Origin: Halomonas cupida
GTDB lineage: Bacteria; Pseudomonadota; Gammaproteobacteria; Pseudomonadales; Halomonadaceae
Reading direction: 5' to 3'
Assembly: GCF_900142755.1 (NCBI RefSeq)
Contig: NZ_FRCA01000009.1
Span: forward strand, 1-50,301
DNA: 50,301 bases
The notes below the pieces were generated by a model. The model did not search any database and was not told the DNA's origin. It saw nothing but the letters and a program-made list of their open reading frames with translations. A program made the translations under genes and the position numbers. Numbering within the stretch: position 1 is the stretch's first letter; every line of letters starts with the position of its first letter. Below are positions 15,778 to 24,900 of this stretch, in pieces.

Positions 15778-17949
15778 TCAGAATCCGCTTTCGCGTACCG
15801 CAATGGCTGCCAGCCAGGTGCCCAGGCGTGCCGCCAGACTCTGACGTTCGGCGTCGATATGCAACCGCCCGCGGGCTTCGCGAATGTCGTTCCAGCTCGT
15901 GTCAATGCGGGCCTGAACGGCAAACAGCGGTTGCTCCAGCTCCAGTGGCTGTCCCTCACTACCGCTCTCCTGCTGGGTCTTGAGCACACCGCCATGGCGC
16001 TCAGCCAACATGGTCTGGTCCAGCAGCCGTGTGCGTGATGGCGCGATACGCACCAGTTCACCGTGCAGGGCGCTGGGCTGACCTTCGACGAAGAAGCGCA
16101 CCGAGCTGCCGACTTCCAGGCGATGGATGTCCTGCTGGTCAATGTAACCTTCCACTACCCAGTGTGCGGGGTCGATCAGCACCCCCAGTGGTTCCCGGGG
16201 GCTCAGCCACTGACCAGGTGCCAGCTGTTCGTTGATGCGTTGCCACTTGCCGGCGAAGGGAGCCGAGAGATGAAGACGAGTGATCTCGCGCTGGTGAGAC
16301 TCGATATTGCTGAGGTTGAGCAGACGCCTTGCCTGGGCGGCGCTCAGTTGAGCCCGTCCCTGAGGGTTGTCGAGCAGCCCGGTCAGTTCGGCATCGATAT
16401 TGTCCAGCGCGACCTGCTGAGCGGCGAGATCCAGGCTGATATCCGGCTCGATCAGACTGACCAGCGTGGCGCCTTGTTCCACTGAACCATCGTCATGGCG
16501 AGCTTCTAGTCTGGCCGGCATCGGTGCATAGTAGGTCAGCGAGCGCGCCGAATGAATGACGCCGGGGCCGCCGACACTGGTCTGCCACGGAATGAACAGC
16601 AGCGCGGTCAAGCCCAGGGCTACCAGCAGCCAGCCAACACGGAAATGCCTCGGGACGGCGCGACGCTGTGACCACCAGTGGGACAGCTCCTGGTGTATCG
16701 GGCGCACGATGAACCACAGGATCTCGACGACGAACAGGAAAATCCCCAGTGCCTTGAAGAACATGGTGTAGACGGCCACGGCAATCCCCAGAAACAGCAC
16801 CAGGCGATACAGCCAGGTGGCGAAGGCAAACCCTACAAGGGCTCGACGGTGCGAGCGCGAAAACGCTTCCGGCCAGGGCTCGTTCAGGCCCAGCAACCTG
16901 CGGCGCAACCAGCAGCGTGCCTGACCACCGGCACGTTCGTGGAGGTTGGGAAAGTCGAGCACGTCGGTGAGGATGAAGTAGCCGTCGAAACGCATGAAGG
17001 GACTGGAATTCAGTGCCAGCGACAGTACCCAACTGGTGGTTGCCAGATACAGCAGGGCGCTGTTCAGTGCGCCAGGTTGGGTCATCACCCAGCCGAGTGT
17101 CGCCAGCCCGGCCAACGCCAGCTCGGTCAGGATACCCGCCGAGGATATTGCCAGGCGCTGGCGCGACCCCTTGAGCTTCCAGCTCTCTCCGGTATCGGTG
17201 TAGAGCATCGGCCACAGCACAATAAAGGCGATGCCCATATGCGCTACCTTGACGCCGAGACGGGTGGCCACCAGTGCATGGCCCAATTCATGAAATGACT
17301 TGGCTACCACCAGAGCACAGGCAAAGCTCACCAGCCCCGAGAGCGAGAAGGCTTCGACCACGGCATGGGTAAAGCGATCCCAGCGCTGCACCACGAGCAG
17401 GATCCCCAGTATGCCCAACAGCAGCACGGCCATGACGCAACTGCGTGTGAACAACCAGGGAAGGGCGCGGGCCATGGTCTGAAGGGCACGTTGTGGACGC
17501 ACCAACGGCAGGCGGAAGAACAGATAGTTGTGCAACCACCACTTGGCCTTGAGCCAGGGCGAGCGCTCATTGGCCTCGGCGGCAAAGCGATCGACCGTGG
17601 CGGTATCCGGTCGCAGTAGGTGATGGGTAGCGAGAAACTCGACCAGTGCCAGTACCTGGTCAACATCCGGCTCCAGTGCCGTCTGGGCACGTATCTGCTG
17701 ACAGATCTGCTCGGGCCTCTGACCCCAACGACGCAGACATTCGAATTCCAGCCAGCCGATGCGATAGAAGCGATTGGTGACCGGGTCCTCGATGCACCAC
17801 GCGGGTTCACCATCCCGTTCACGGGCCACTTCGACCAGATGCAGGTCATCACGCAATGGCGGTACCGGGCGCTGGAGGCGTGGGTCCGTGGCGCCGGGCT
17901 CATCGGCGGTCAGAGTCGTGGCAACGTCACTGCTGGAGAGATTGATCAT
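15778..17949 (-). CDS. M50-type membrane metalloprotease fused to an HlyD-like adaptor arm
   Basis: A 723-residue protein. Residues about 35-115 (WCIEDPVTNRFYRIGWLEFE followed by a helical stretch) look like a PqqD/RRE-type winged helix, a tentative call. A membrane segment at 172-187 is followed by the zinc motif HELGH (220-224) in a hydrophobic helix, and by NSSPFMRFDGYF, where D322 would be the third ligand as in site-2 proteases. Further membrane helices run to about 455. Residues 460-723 form an HlyD-like periplasmic arm (barrel-sandwich APMPARLEARHDDGSVEQGA, coiled-coil helix, LSAPFAGKW, IDQQDIHRLEVGSSVRFF). It is last in the operon with a GAF-HlyD adaptor (7-nt gap), an adaptor, a TolC protein and the giant protein. 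It could process or help export that protein; no substrate is known. Confidence 0.82.
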   Translation of the reverse strand: MINLSSSDVATTLTADEPGATDPRLQRPVPPLRDDLHLVEVARERDGEPAWCIEDPVTNRFYRIGWLEFECLRRWGQRPEQICQQIRAQTALEPDVDQVLALVEFLATHHLLRPDTATVDRFAAEANERSPWLKAKWWLHNYLFFRLPLVRPQRALQTMARALPWLFTRSCVMAVLLLGILGILLVVQRWDRFTHAVVEAFSLSGLVSFACALVVAKSFHELGHALVATRLGVKVAHMGIAFIVLWPMLYTDTGESWKLKGSRQRLAISSAGILTELALAGLATLGWVMTQPGALNSALLYLATTSWVLSLALNSSPFMRFDGYFILTDVLDFPNLHERAGGQARCWLRRRLLGLNEPWPEAFSRSHRRALVGFAFATWLYRLVLFLGIAVAVYTMFFKALGIFLFVVEILWFIVRPIHQELSHWWSQRRAVPRHFRVGWLLVALGLTALLFIPWQTSVGGPGVIHSARSLTYYAPMPARLEARHDDGSVEQGATLVSLIEPDISLDLAAQQVALDNIDAELTGLLDNPQGRAQLSAAQARRLLNLSNIESHQREITRLHLSAPFAGKWQRINEQLAPGQWLSPREPLGVLIDPAHWVVEGYIDQQDIHRLEVGSSVRFFVEGQPSALHGELVRIAPSRTRLLDQTMLAERHGGVLKTQQESGSEGQPLELEQPLFAVQARIDTSWNDIREARGRLHIDAERQSLAARLGTWLAAIAVRESGF

Positions 17950-17956
17950 CGGACCG

Positions 17957-19306
17957 TCACCATCCTGTCCAGGCCCGCAGCGCTGAGATCGGTCGCCGCA
18001 TCAGGTAATAGCCGAGACTGACCTCTTCTCCGTACAGCCTGGCAGTGCCGTACAGCCCGAGACGAGCGTGTTCGGTGTCGTCATCGGCGTCGATACTGGC
18101 CACCAGGCGATAGGCGGCAACACCGTTGTCGTCGGGTCTGGCCTGGTAGTTGGTCTCGATGATCTCTCCCTTGATCGGCTCAAGGGGGTAGGCAGTGAGA
18201 AACAGTGTGACTTCGCTGCCCGGTTCGAGGGCGATGGCATCGGCCACCGCCAGTTGCACTTCGATCTCCGGCTGGCCGGGGTCGGCCAGTTGCAGGATAC
18301 GTTCGCCGGTGGAGACCGGACGGCCCTGCCAGTCGTCCTCATCGCGATAGATGGCGACGCCTGAGGTCGGGGCATGCACCGTAGTACGGGCCAGCTCGGC
18401 CTCGACCCCTTCGAGCTCAGCCTGGCGCTGGTCGCGTTGGGCCCGAAGACGAGCGATCTCGGCCATGCTGGAGGCATCATCGAAGGCCAGGCTGCCAGCG
18501 GCATTGAGCTCGGCTTCGGCCACGGCGAGCTGTTGGCGAAGGACCTCAGCGCGGCTCTCGAGACTGGTGGTATCGAGCCGGAACAGCGGTGTGTCTCGGC
18601 TGACCGACTGATTGGGGGCAACCAGCATATCGGCCACCACGCCGTCCAGCGGGCTGGTGATCAGCATACTATCGTGAGAAATGATCTGTGCCGGTGCCAG
18701 AGCCGACTGGCGCACCGGGATGAACATCACCGCCACCGCCGCGACCAGCAGCAACCAGGCAATGCGCTTGCCGGGGACTCGCCATTTCCTGCGTTTCGGC
18801 TCTAGCGCCTGCCAGCAGAATGCCCAGCAGTTGGCTAGCGCAGGCATCTGTTCGCGCAGCGTCTGGGGTGGGGACTGGTCGAGCAGGAACACTGCGAGCC
18901 CCAGGCGTTGGCCATCGCGGCCATGCAATGGCACGCACCAGACCACCGCTGGCCACCACTGTGACCAGCCTTCAGCGATATCATCAGGCAGTTCAAGGTG
19001 GTCTCGAGACAGCACCTGTGGTGTTGCGTCTTTCTGCTGCGCGTCCAGCCAACGCCCGGCACGCTTCAGCCACTGGAGGTAGGGGGTCTGTTCGCGGGGG
19101 GTGGCCAGCCCGGAAACACAGGCGACCCGAATGTCGCGAGCAGTGGTGCTCAATACCAGTGCCTGGCGGAAACGTAGCAGCGGGTAGGGATCGTTGGCGA
19201 TGGAGAACGCCAGCGCCGCCGATGACTCGGCGGCCATGGCGCGATCACGCAGCGCCGTCAACAGTGGCGCGAGAGACACTGGACTGGGTTGTTCATGTGC
19301 ACTCAT
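17957..19306 (-). CDS. HlyD-family adaptor with GAF-like cytoplasmic domain
   Basis: A 449-residue inner-membrane adaptor. Residues about 15-165 lack a signal and resemble a GAF-type sensory fold (VLSTTARDIRVACVSGLATP, VVWCVPLHGRDGQRLGLAVF), a tentative call. One membrane helix follows at 183-197 (AWLLLVAAVAVMFIP), then a barrel-sandwich half (SPLDGVVADMLVAPNQSVSR), a coiled-coil hairpin at about 250-315 and the returning half (VHAPTSGVAIYRDEDDW). HlyD adaptors bridge the inner membrane to TolC. It is spaced 20 nt after the preceding adaptor gene and 7 nt before the M50 gene. A cytoplasmic GAF domain on an adaptor is unusual and suggests gating by a ligand or partner. Confidence 0.8.
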   Translation of the reverse strand: MSAHEQPSPVSLAPLLTALRDRAMAAESSAALAFSIANDPYPLLRFRQALVLSTTARDIRVACVSGLATPREQTPYLQWLKRAGRWLDAQQKDATPQVLSRDHLELPDDIAEGWSQWWPAVVWCVPLHGRDGQRLGLAVFLLDQSPPQTLREQMPALANCWAFCWQALEPKRRKWRVPGKRIAWLLLVAAVAVMFIPVRQSALAPAQIISHDSMLITSPLDGVVADMLVAPNQSVSRDTPLFRLDTTSLESRAEVLRQQLAVAEAELNAAGSLAFDDASSMAEIARLRAQRDQRQAELEGVEAELARTTVHAPTSGVAIYRDEDDWQGRPVSTGERILQLADPGQPEIEVQLAVADAIALEPGSEVTLFLTAYPLEPIKGEIIETNYQARPDDNGVAAYRLVASIDADDDTEHARLGLYGTARLYGEEVSLGYYLMRRPISALRAWTGW

Positions 19307-19325
19307 GTTCTTCTCGACAGCTGTT

Positions 19326-20228
19326 CTACTCGGTGACCGCTGCGCTGTCCTCGAACAGCATTCTGGCGTTGCCGGTCATACCCGGCCTCAGCTCCTCGTG
19401 AGTGTTGTCCAGAGTTGCCTCCAGTGCCACTGTCTGGGCAACGGCATCTATGCGTGCACTGATCGCACTGAGCGTCGCCGCATAGCGCTGTTCAGTCTCG
19501 TTGACGGTGACTTCCAATGCCTGGCCGACCTCGAGTCGCGGCAGCAATACGGAAGGGGCATTGAGGCGCACCTTGAGCGGGCCCTCGCCGACCAGATCGA
19601 CCATTGGCGTACCGGCGGCGACTGTCTGATAAGGCTTGACGTGGATACGTGCAATGCGGCCATCGAAGGGGGCCTTCAGGGTGCACTGGTCGCGTTCGGC
19701 CACCGACAGGTTGACGGCGCTCTGAGCCTTCTCGACCTCGGCCTGGGCCACGATCACCTCATGGTCGCCAACCGCATCGAGTCGTCGCAGGCTACGCTTG
19801 GCGTCGAGGTTGAGGCGCGCCACCGAGACTTCGGTGCTCGCCGCATTGACCCTGGCCTGCTGGATCCTGCAGTCAAAACGTGCCAGTACGTCGCCCTCGC
19901 TGACCGTATCCCCCAGGCCTATCGGCAACTCCTCCAGGGTGCCATCCATACGGCTGGAGAGTGTCGAATCCTGTTGTGGTGCCAGCAGCACCCTGAGCCG
20001 CAATGACTCGGGGGAGTTGCGTAGCTGCTGCACCTGCTCAGGTTGCAGGGTCTGGGCGGGTGGGGCGGTCGGGCTGCCCGTTGGCGGCTGTTGCTGGGCC
20101 ATGGCGCTGAGGGGTAGCGCGGCAGCGGCGACGATCATCGTCAGCCGTGCCAGATATCCTTTCCATTCCGCCTCGAGCTGTTTGTTTCCACGTCTTCCTG
20201 ATCCATGAATTCGCGGATTATTGGGCAT
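19326..20228 (-). CDS. Periplasmic adaptor subunit (HlyD/RND membrane-fusion type)
   Basis: A 300-residue adaptor. The start is the ATG at 20226-20228, which has GGGAGG six bases upstream and overlaps the tolC-type gene by 11 nt. After a polar leader a signal segment (LARLTMIVAAAALPLSAMAQ) is present. The biotinyl-lipoyl halves (STLSSRMDGTLEELPIGLGD and LKAPFDGRIARIHVKPYQTV) flank a short coiled-coil hairpin of about 60 residues, then beta-barrel segments to LRPGMTGNARMLFE. It would link the outer-membrane TolC-type channel to the inner-membrane components encoded next to it. With its short hairpin it resembles RND adaptors more than type I secretion HlyD. Confidence 0.85.
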   Translation of the reverse strand: MPNNPRIHGSGRRGNKQLEAEWKGYLARLTMIVAAAALPLSAMAQQQPPTGSPTAPPAQTLQPEQVQQLRNSPESLRLRVLLAPQQDSTLSSRMDGTLEELPIGLGDTVSEGDVLARFDCRIQQARVNAASTEVSVARLNLDAKRSLRRLDAVGDHEVIVAQAEVEKAQSAVNLSVAERDQCTLKAPFDGRIARIHVKPYQTVAAGTPMVDLVGEGPLKVRLNAPSVLLPRLEVGQALEVTVNETEQRYAATLSAISARIDAVAQTVALEATLDNTHEELRPGMTGNARMLFEDSAAVTE

Positions 20229-21903
20229 TGCCACCTCCCTGTATGGCACCGGGTTGGCTCATGGGCGTGGCAGTGGCAGGCGTTGCTGAGTCGGACGTCG
20301 TTCTGGGCGACGGAGTTTGAGGGGTGGCTCGTTGCAATGGCGCGCCATAGGTGTGATCCGTGGCCCCGCTGGGATGCGCGGCTATGATGCCCTGGGTCTC
20401 ATGGATATTCATGGCGTTTTCCAGTTCGGCGGCCAGGGTCTGGACGCTGTGATCGGCAACGGTATCAGGCAGGACGTCCACGCCCACCGAGTTGAACAGC
20501 CGCCCCCAGGCGGCCTGAGCGCGGGAGTAGGCAGCTTCGCGGGAATACTGGGACAGCAGGTAGCGGCTCTGGGCTCGGATGACTTCCAGCTCGGAACCGA
20601 TCGAGGTGGAGGCGGCTGCCTTCGAATAGTCGAGCAGATCCTCATCGACTTCCAGGCTTTCGTCGGCGTACTTGAGTTCCTCGAGGGCCAGGTGGTAGCG
20701 CAGTGCACCAACACGCACTTGGGTGAGCACCGCCATGGAAAGGGCTGTGCGGCGCAGTTCATCGACGTCCGACTGGGTTTCCTGGGCCTGATTGAGATCC
20801 GGGTATTGCAGCAGGCGCAGCAGGTTGAGGGAGACGTTCACGCCACTCTGGGCCCAGTCATTGTTGTACAGATAGTCGTTGGAGTCGTATGCGAGGCCTG
20901 CGCTGACGGTGATGTTGGGCCACAGGCGCAGTTTGGCCGCTTCCAGGTCGAGCTGGTTGACGCGCTGGCGATACCACTCTTCCATGATTTCGGGGCGTTG
21001 CTCCAGTGCTATCTGCTCAAGGCGTGCGACATCGCTGATTTCCGGTGGTAGCTCGGGTTCCGGCATATCGGCCAGTTCGAGTCGAGTGCCTGGCGGCAGC
21101 GACATCAAGGCAGCGAGTTCGGATTGGGCCAGTTCGAGATCCTGGCGACGTGCGGTCAGCAGTGACGTGGAGTCCAGCAGAGCACGTTGATAGGACAGCA
21201 CTTCCTGGCGGGGCAGCAACCCCTGGCGCTGGGCTTCGCGGGAGGCGTTCAGCGCCACTTCGGTACGTGCCAGCAGCACATTGAGCTGAGGAATCAACCG
21301 CTGGGCGGCCAGAGCACGCCAGTAGGCATTACGCACATCCCGCAGCACATTCTGGGCGACCTTGCGGCGGCGTTCCTCGGCCATCAGGATCTGATCGGAT
21401 TTCTGCTGGTTCTCATAGTAGGCCAGGCCGAAGTCGAGCAGGCTCCAGCTCAGGTCAAGGCCAGCGGTGGTGTGATAGCGCTCCTCGGAAGTGGAGGGGC
21501 GCAGGCTTTCCTGACGATCCTCGATGCCGATGGAGGTGCCACCGGAATCGTTGCTGCGGTCACTGTACCCTGCACTGGCGACCAATTGGGGCAGCAATTC
21601 GTGACGAGAGACGTCGCGCAGATCCGAGGACAGCGCACTTTCCATCAGTTTCAACCGGTAGTCGAGGTTGTACTTGAGGGCACGCGCTGCAGCTTCATAA
21701 AAGGTGATCGGCTGGGTGATCGGCTCCTGAGCCGAGTACATCTTCGCCTGATCGCTGATCGCTCTCTGGCGAACTTCTTCCTCTGTATAAGGATCAACCT
21801 CAAGGCTGGAGCAGGCGCTGAGCGTCAGGCTGGCGGCTATGGCGGCTCCAAGTGCAGTCACTGGAAAGCGAGCCAGACGCGGGGAGGGGCGAACAGCTGT
21901 CAT
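20218..21903 (-). CDS. TolC-family outer-membrane efflux lipoprotein
   Basis: A 561-residue outer-membrane factor. A lipoprotein signal ends LTLSAC with C31 as the lipidated residue. The two TolC repeats follow: about 85-280 (LKLMESALSSDLRDVSRHEL, then a long helical stretch) and about 300-480 (EWYRQRVNQLDLEAAKLRLW then PNITVSAGLAYDSNDY). The C-terminal 80 residues are proline/threonine-rich and less conserved. TolC trimers form the exit duct for tripartite export systems. The ATG overlaps the giant gene's stop by 4 nt (ATGA), so its translation is coupled to that gene, tying it to export of that product. Confidence 0.88.
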   Translation of the reverse strand: MTAVRPSPRLARFPVTALGAAIAASLTLSACSSLEVDPYTEEEVRQRAISDQAKMYSAQEPITQPITFYEAAARALKYNLDYRLKLMESALSSDLRDVSRHELLPQLVASAGYSDRSNDSGGTSIGIEDRQESLRPSTSEERYHTTAGLDLSWSLLDFGLAYYENQQKSDQILMAEERRRKVAQNVLRDVRNAYWRALAAQRLIPQLNVLLARTEVALNASREAQRQGLLPRQEVLSYQRALLDSTSLLTARRQDLELAQSELAALMSLPPGTRLELADMPEPELPPEISDVARLEQIALEQRPEIMEEWYRQRVNQLDLEAAKLRLWPNITVSAGLAYDSNDYLYNNDWAQSGVNVSLNLLRLLQYPDLNQAQETQSDVDELRRTALSMAVLTQVRVGALRYHLALEELKYADESLEVDEDLLDYSKAAASTSIGSELEVIRAQSRYLLSQYSREAAYSRAQAAWGRLFNSVGVDVLPDTVADHSVQTLAAELENAMNIHETQGIIAAHPSGATDHTYGAPLQRATPQTPSPRTTSDSATPATATPMSQPGAIQGGGNAQ

Positions 21904-24900
21904 GAGTCAGACTCCAATGTCAAAGGCGCGAGACGCGAATTCGAGACCTGCAACTGCTGGCGGAAACCTGGCGCAATCGGCTGCGCTGCGACCTCCGGCA
22001 CCTTGTCGTCGGTGCCTTGTGCAGTGTGGGTCTGTTGTTGTTCGGTGCGTGCCGCACCGTCCTGTGGTGTGGTTTGACGATCATCCGTGTTGGAGGCTGG
22101 CCTGGCATCAGCTTCGGCACCGGCATTGTCATCAGTGCCAGCGTTCTCGGCGGGTCTGAAGCCTTCCAGCATGGTGCTGTGGGTAGCCGCATGAATGGAG
22201 GGGTCCGGCAGCAATCCATCGGCGGATAGATTGGTTCGCCCATGGCGACCCAGCAGTATCATCTGATCCTGTTCGTGGAAGGCCCGACTGACGGCCACCG
22301 CCCGGCCCACGAACTGGCCTTCGACTTGACCGAGGTCCATACCGACGAAGGTCTGCTGTTCGAAAGGGCGTACCAGCCAGGGATTGCCACTGTCGCTGAT
22401 GCGCAGGTAGTTGGTGGCCTCGATATTATTCAGCTCGACCTCTGGAGTGATATAGACGATCGGCTCGAAACCCAGGTCGGCACCCGGGCGCGACCCCAGC
22501 GTGCCCTGACCCTGGTGATAAGGATCGGCATCACCGCCCACCGGAATATAGGGCGCGGCGATATCGAGGGTGATGGTCAGGTTGGCGGATGCCGGTGCGC
22601 CGGCCAGGTCGCCAATGCGATAGACGAACACGTCCTGGAGTATCGGTCCGCGTCCGGCAGCCTGCAGTACTTCGCTATTGGTCATGTCGATGACGTATTC
22701 ATAACTGCCATCGGCATTCAGCACCAGGGTGCCATAGCGCCCGTACAACGGCTGCCCGGCGGAGACCGTGCCATCATCATCGACGGGGCGTACATCAACC
22801 ACCTCGCGGCTGTCACCACCATCGACATCACTGTCATTGGGCAGCACATTGCCGGTGGCCTGAGGCTCGGGCGTCTGGTCGCTGGCAACGTTGCTGTCGT
22901 CGCGAGCCACGGGGTTGTCGTTGGCGCCCTCGACAATGATGGTCAGGCGGGCAGTCGAGGTATCGCCCGTGGTATCACGCATCACATAGTCGAAGCGCTC
23001 GGTCAGCGTTTTGCCTGCGGTGCGCAGCGCCTGCACGGTGGGATTGTCGTTGTCGACCTCATAGGTATAGCTGCCATCGGCATTGACGATCAGAGTGCCG
23101 TAACGGCCCTGTAGCGTCTGGCCGGCGAGGGCGCTGTTGTTGCCCTGGCTGACACTGATGACGGCTTTGGTTTCGCCATACTCTGTGCCATCGATGTCGG
23201 TATCGTTGTCGAGCACGTTCCCGTCGGGATCGACGCCAGGGGTGCCGTTATCGATACCGCCGGCCTCGACGGCAATGGAGTCATCGTCATTGGCCACCGG
23301 CGTGTCGTTGGCGCCCTGGATGACGATGGTCAGCACTGCCTGGGATGTATCACCGGCGGTGTCGCTGATGACATAGGTAAAGTTCTCGTTCAGGGTCTGT
23401 CCCGAATTCCGCAGTGCCTGTACCTCGGGATTGTCGTTGTCGACTTCATAGGTATAGCTGCCATCGGCATTGACGATCAGGGAGCCGTATTGCCCGGTCA
23501 GCGACTGACCCGCCTGCACGCTGTCGGTACCCTGGCCGACGCTGACCACGGTAGTGGTTTCGCCGCGATTGGTGCCGTCGACATCCGAGTCGTTGTCGAG
23601 GACATTGCCACTGGGATCGACACCCGGCGTGCCATTGTCGGCGCCTCCGGCCTCGACTGCAGTGGCGGTATCATCGTTGGCCACTGGTGTATCGTTGGCG
23701 CCTTGAATGACGATGGTCAGTCTCGCCTGGGAAGTATCTCCCGCAGCATCGCGCATCACATAGTCGAAGCGCTCGGTCAGCGTCTGGTCGGCGGCGCGCA
23801 GGGCCTGCACGGTGGGGTTGTCGTTGTCGACCTCATAGGTGTAGCTGCCATCGGCATTGACGATCAGAGTGCCGTAACGGCCCTGTAGCGTCTGGCCGGC
23901 GAGGGCGCTGTTGCTGCCCTGGCTGACACTGATGACGGCTTTTGTTTCGCCATATTCGGAGCCATCGACGTCGGTATCATTGTTGAGCACATTGCCGGTT
24001 GGGGCAGTCCCCGGAGTACTGTTATCGATGCCGCCTGCCTCGACAGCAGTGTTGCCATCGTCATTGGCCACCGGGGTGTCGTTGCGACCATCAATAGTAA
24101 TGGTCAGTTCCGCGCTGTCTTCAGCGCCCCAGCGATCATCAATGGTGTAGGTAAAGACATCGGTCAACGTCTGACCGCTCTGGCGCAAGGCCTGAACGTC
24201 GGGATTGTTATCGTTGACTTCGTAGGTGTAACTGCCGTCACCATTGAGAATCAGACGTCCATATTCGCCGTCAAGATATTCACCAACCACGCCTTCGGTA
24301 CCGGCGCCACCGGCGTTTCCGGTACGAATGCCGATGACTTCAAGGTTGGGGCTATCATCGGGTGTCGGGCCAACGTCGCGATCAGGATCTACATCGTTGT
24401 CCAGTACATTGCCAGTGGCATCTTCGCCGGGACTGGCATTGTCCAGGCCGCCGGCTTCAATGGCCGAACCAGCATCGTCACCGGCAACCGGCGTATCATT
24501 TCCGCCACGGATGATGACCCGCAATTGGGCGGTGTCGGCCAGACCACCCTGGTCAATGGCTTCATAGGTGAAGTAGTCGTTGAGAAAATCGGTAGCATCC
24601 AGAGCGATAACATCGGGGTTGTTATTGTCGACTTCGTACAGATAACTGCCATCGGGGTTGATGGTCAGAGTGCCGTATTGGCCGATCAGGCTGATGCCTC
24701 CCGGCAGGATCGCTTGTAGCGGGTCGCCACTGGATTCTTGACCAGCGCGAGCGGCGCCTACCGACAGACTGTCATTGCCATCAACATCGGTATCGTTGGG
24801 CAGTACATTGCCATCGGGATTATGGCCGGTGCCGTTGGGGTTTTCGGCGACAGCGTACGCCAGGTCGTTGCTGGCCACCGGCGCATCCCAGGCACCTTCG

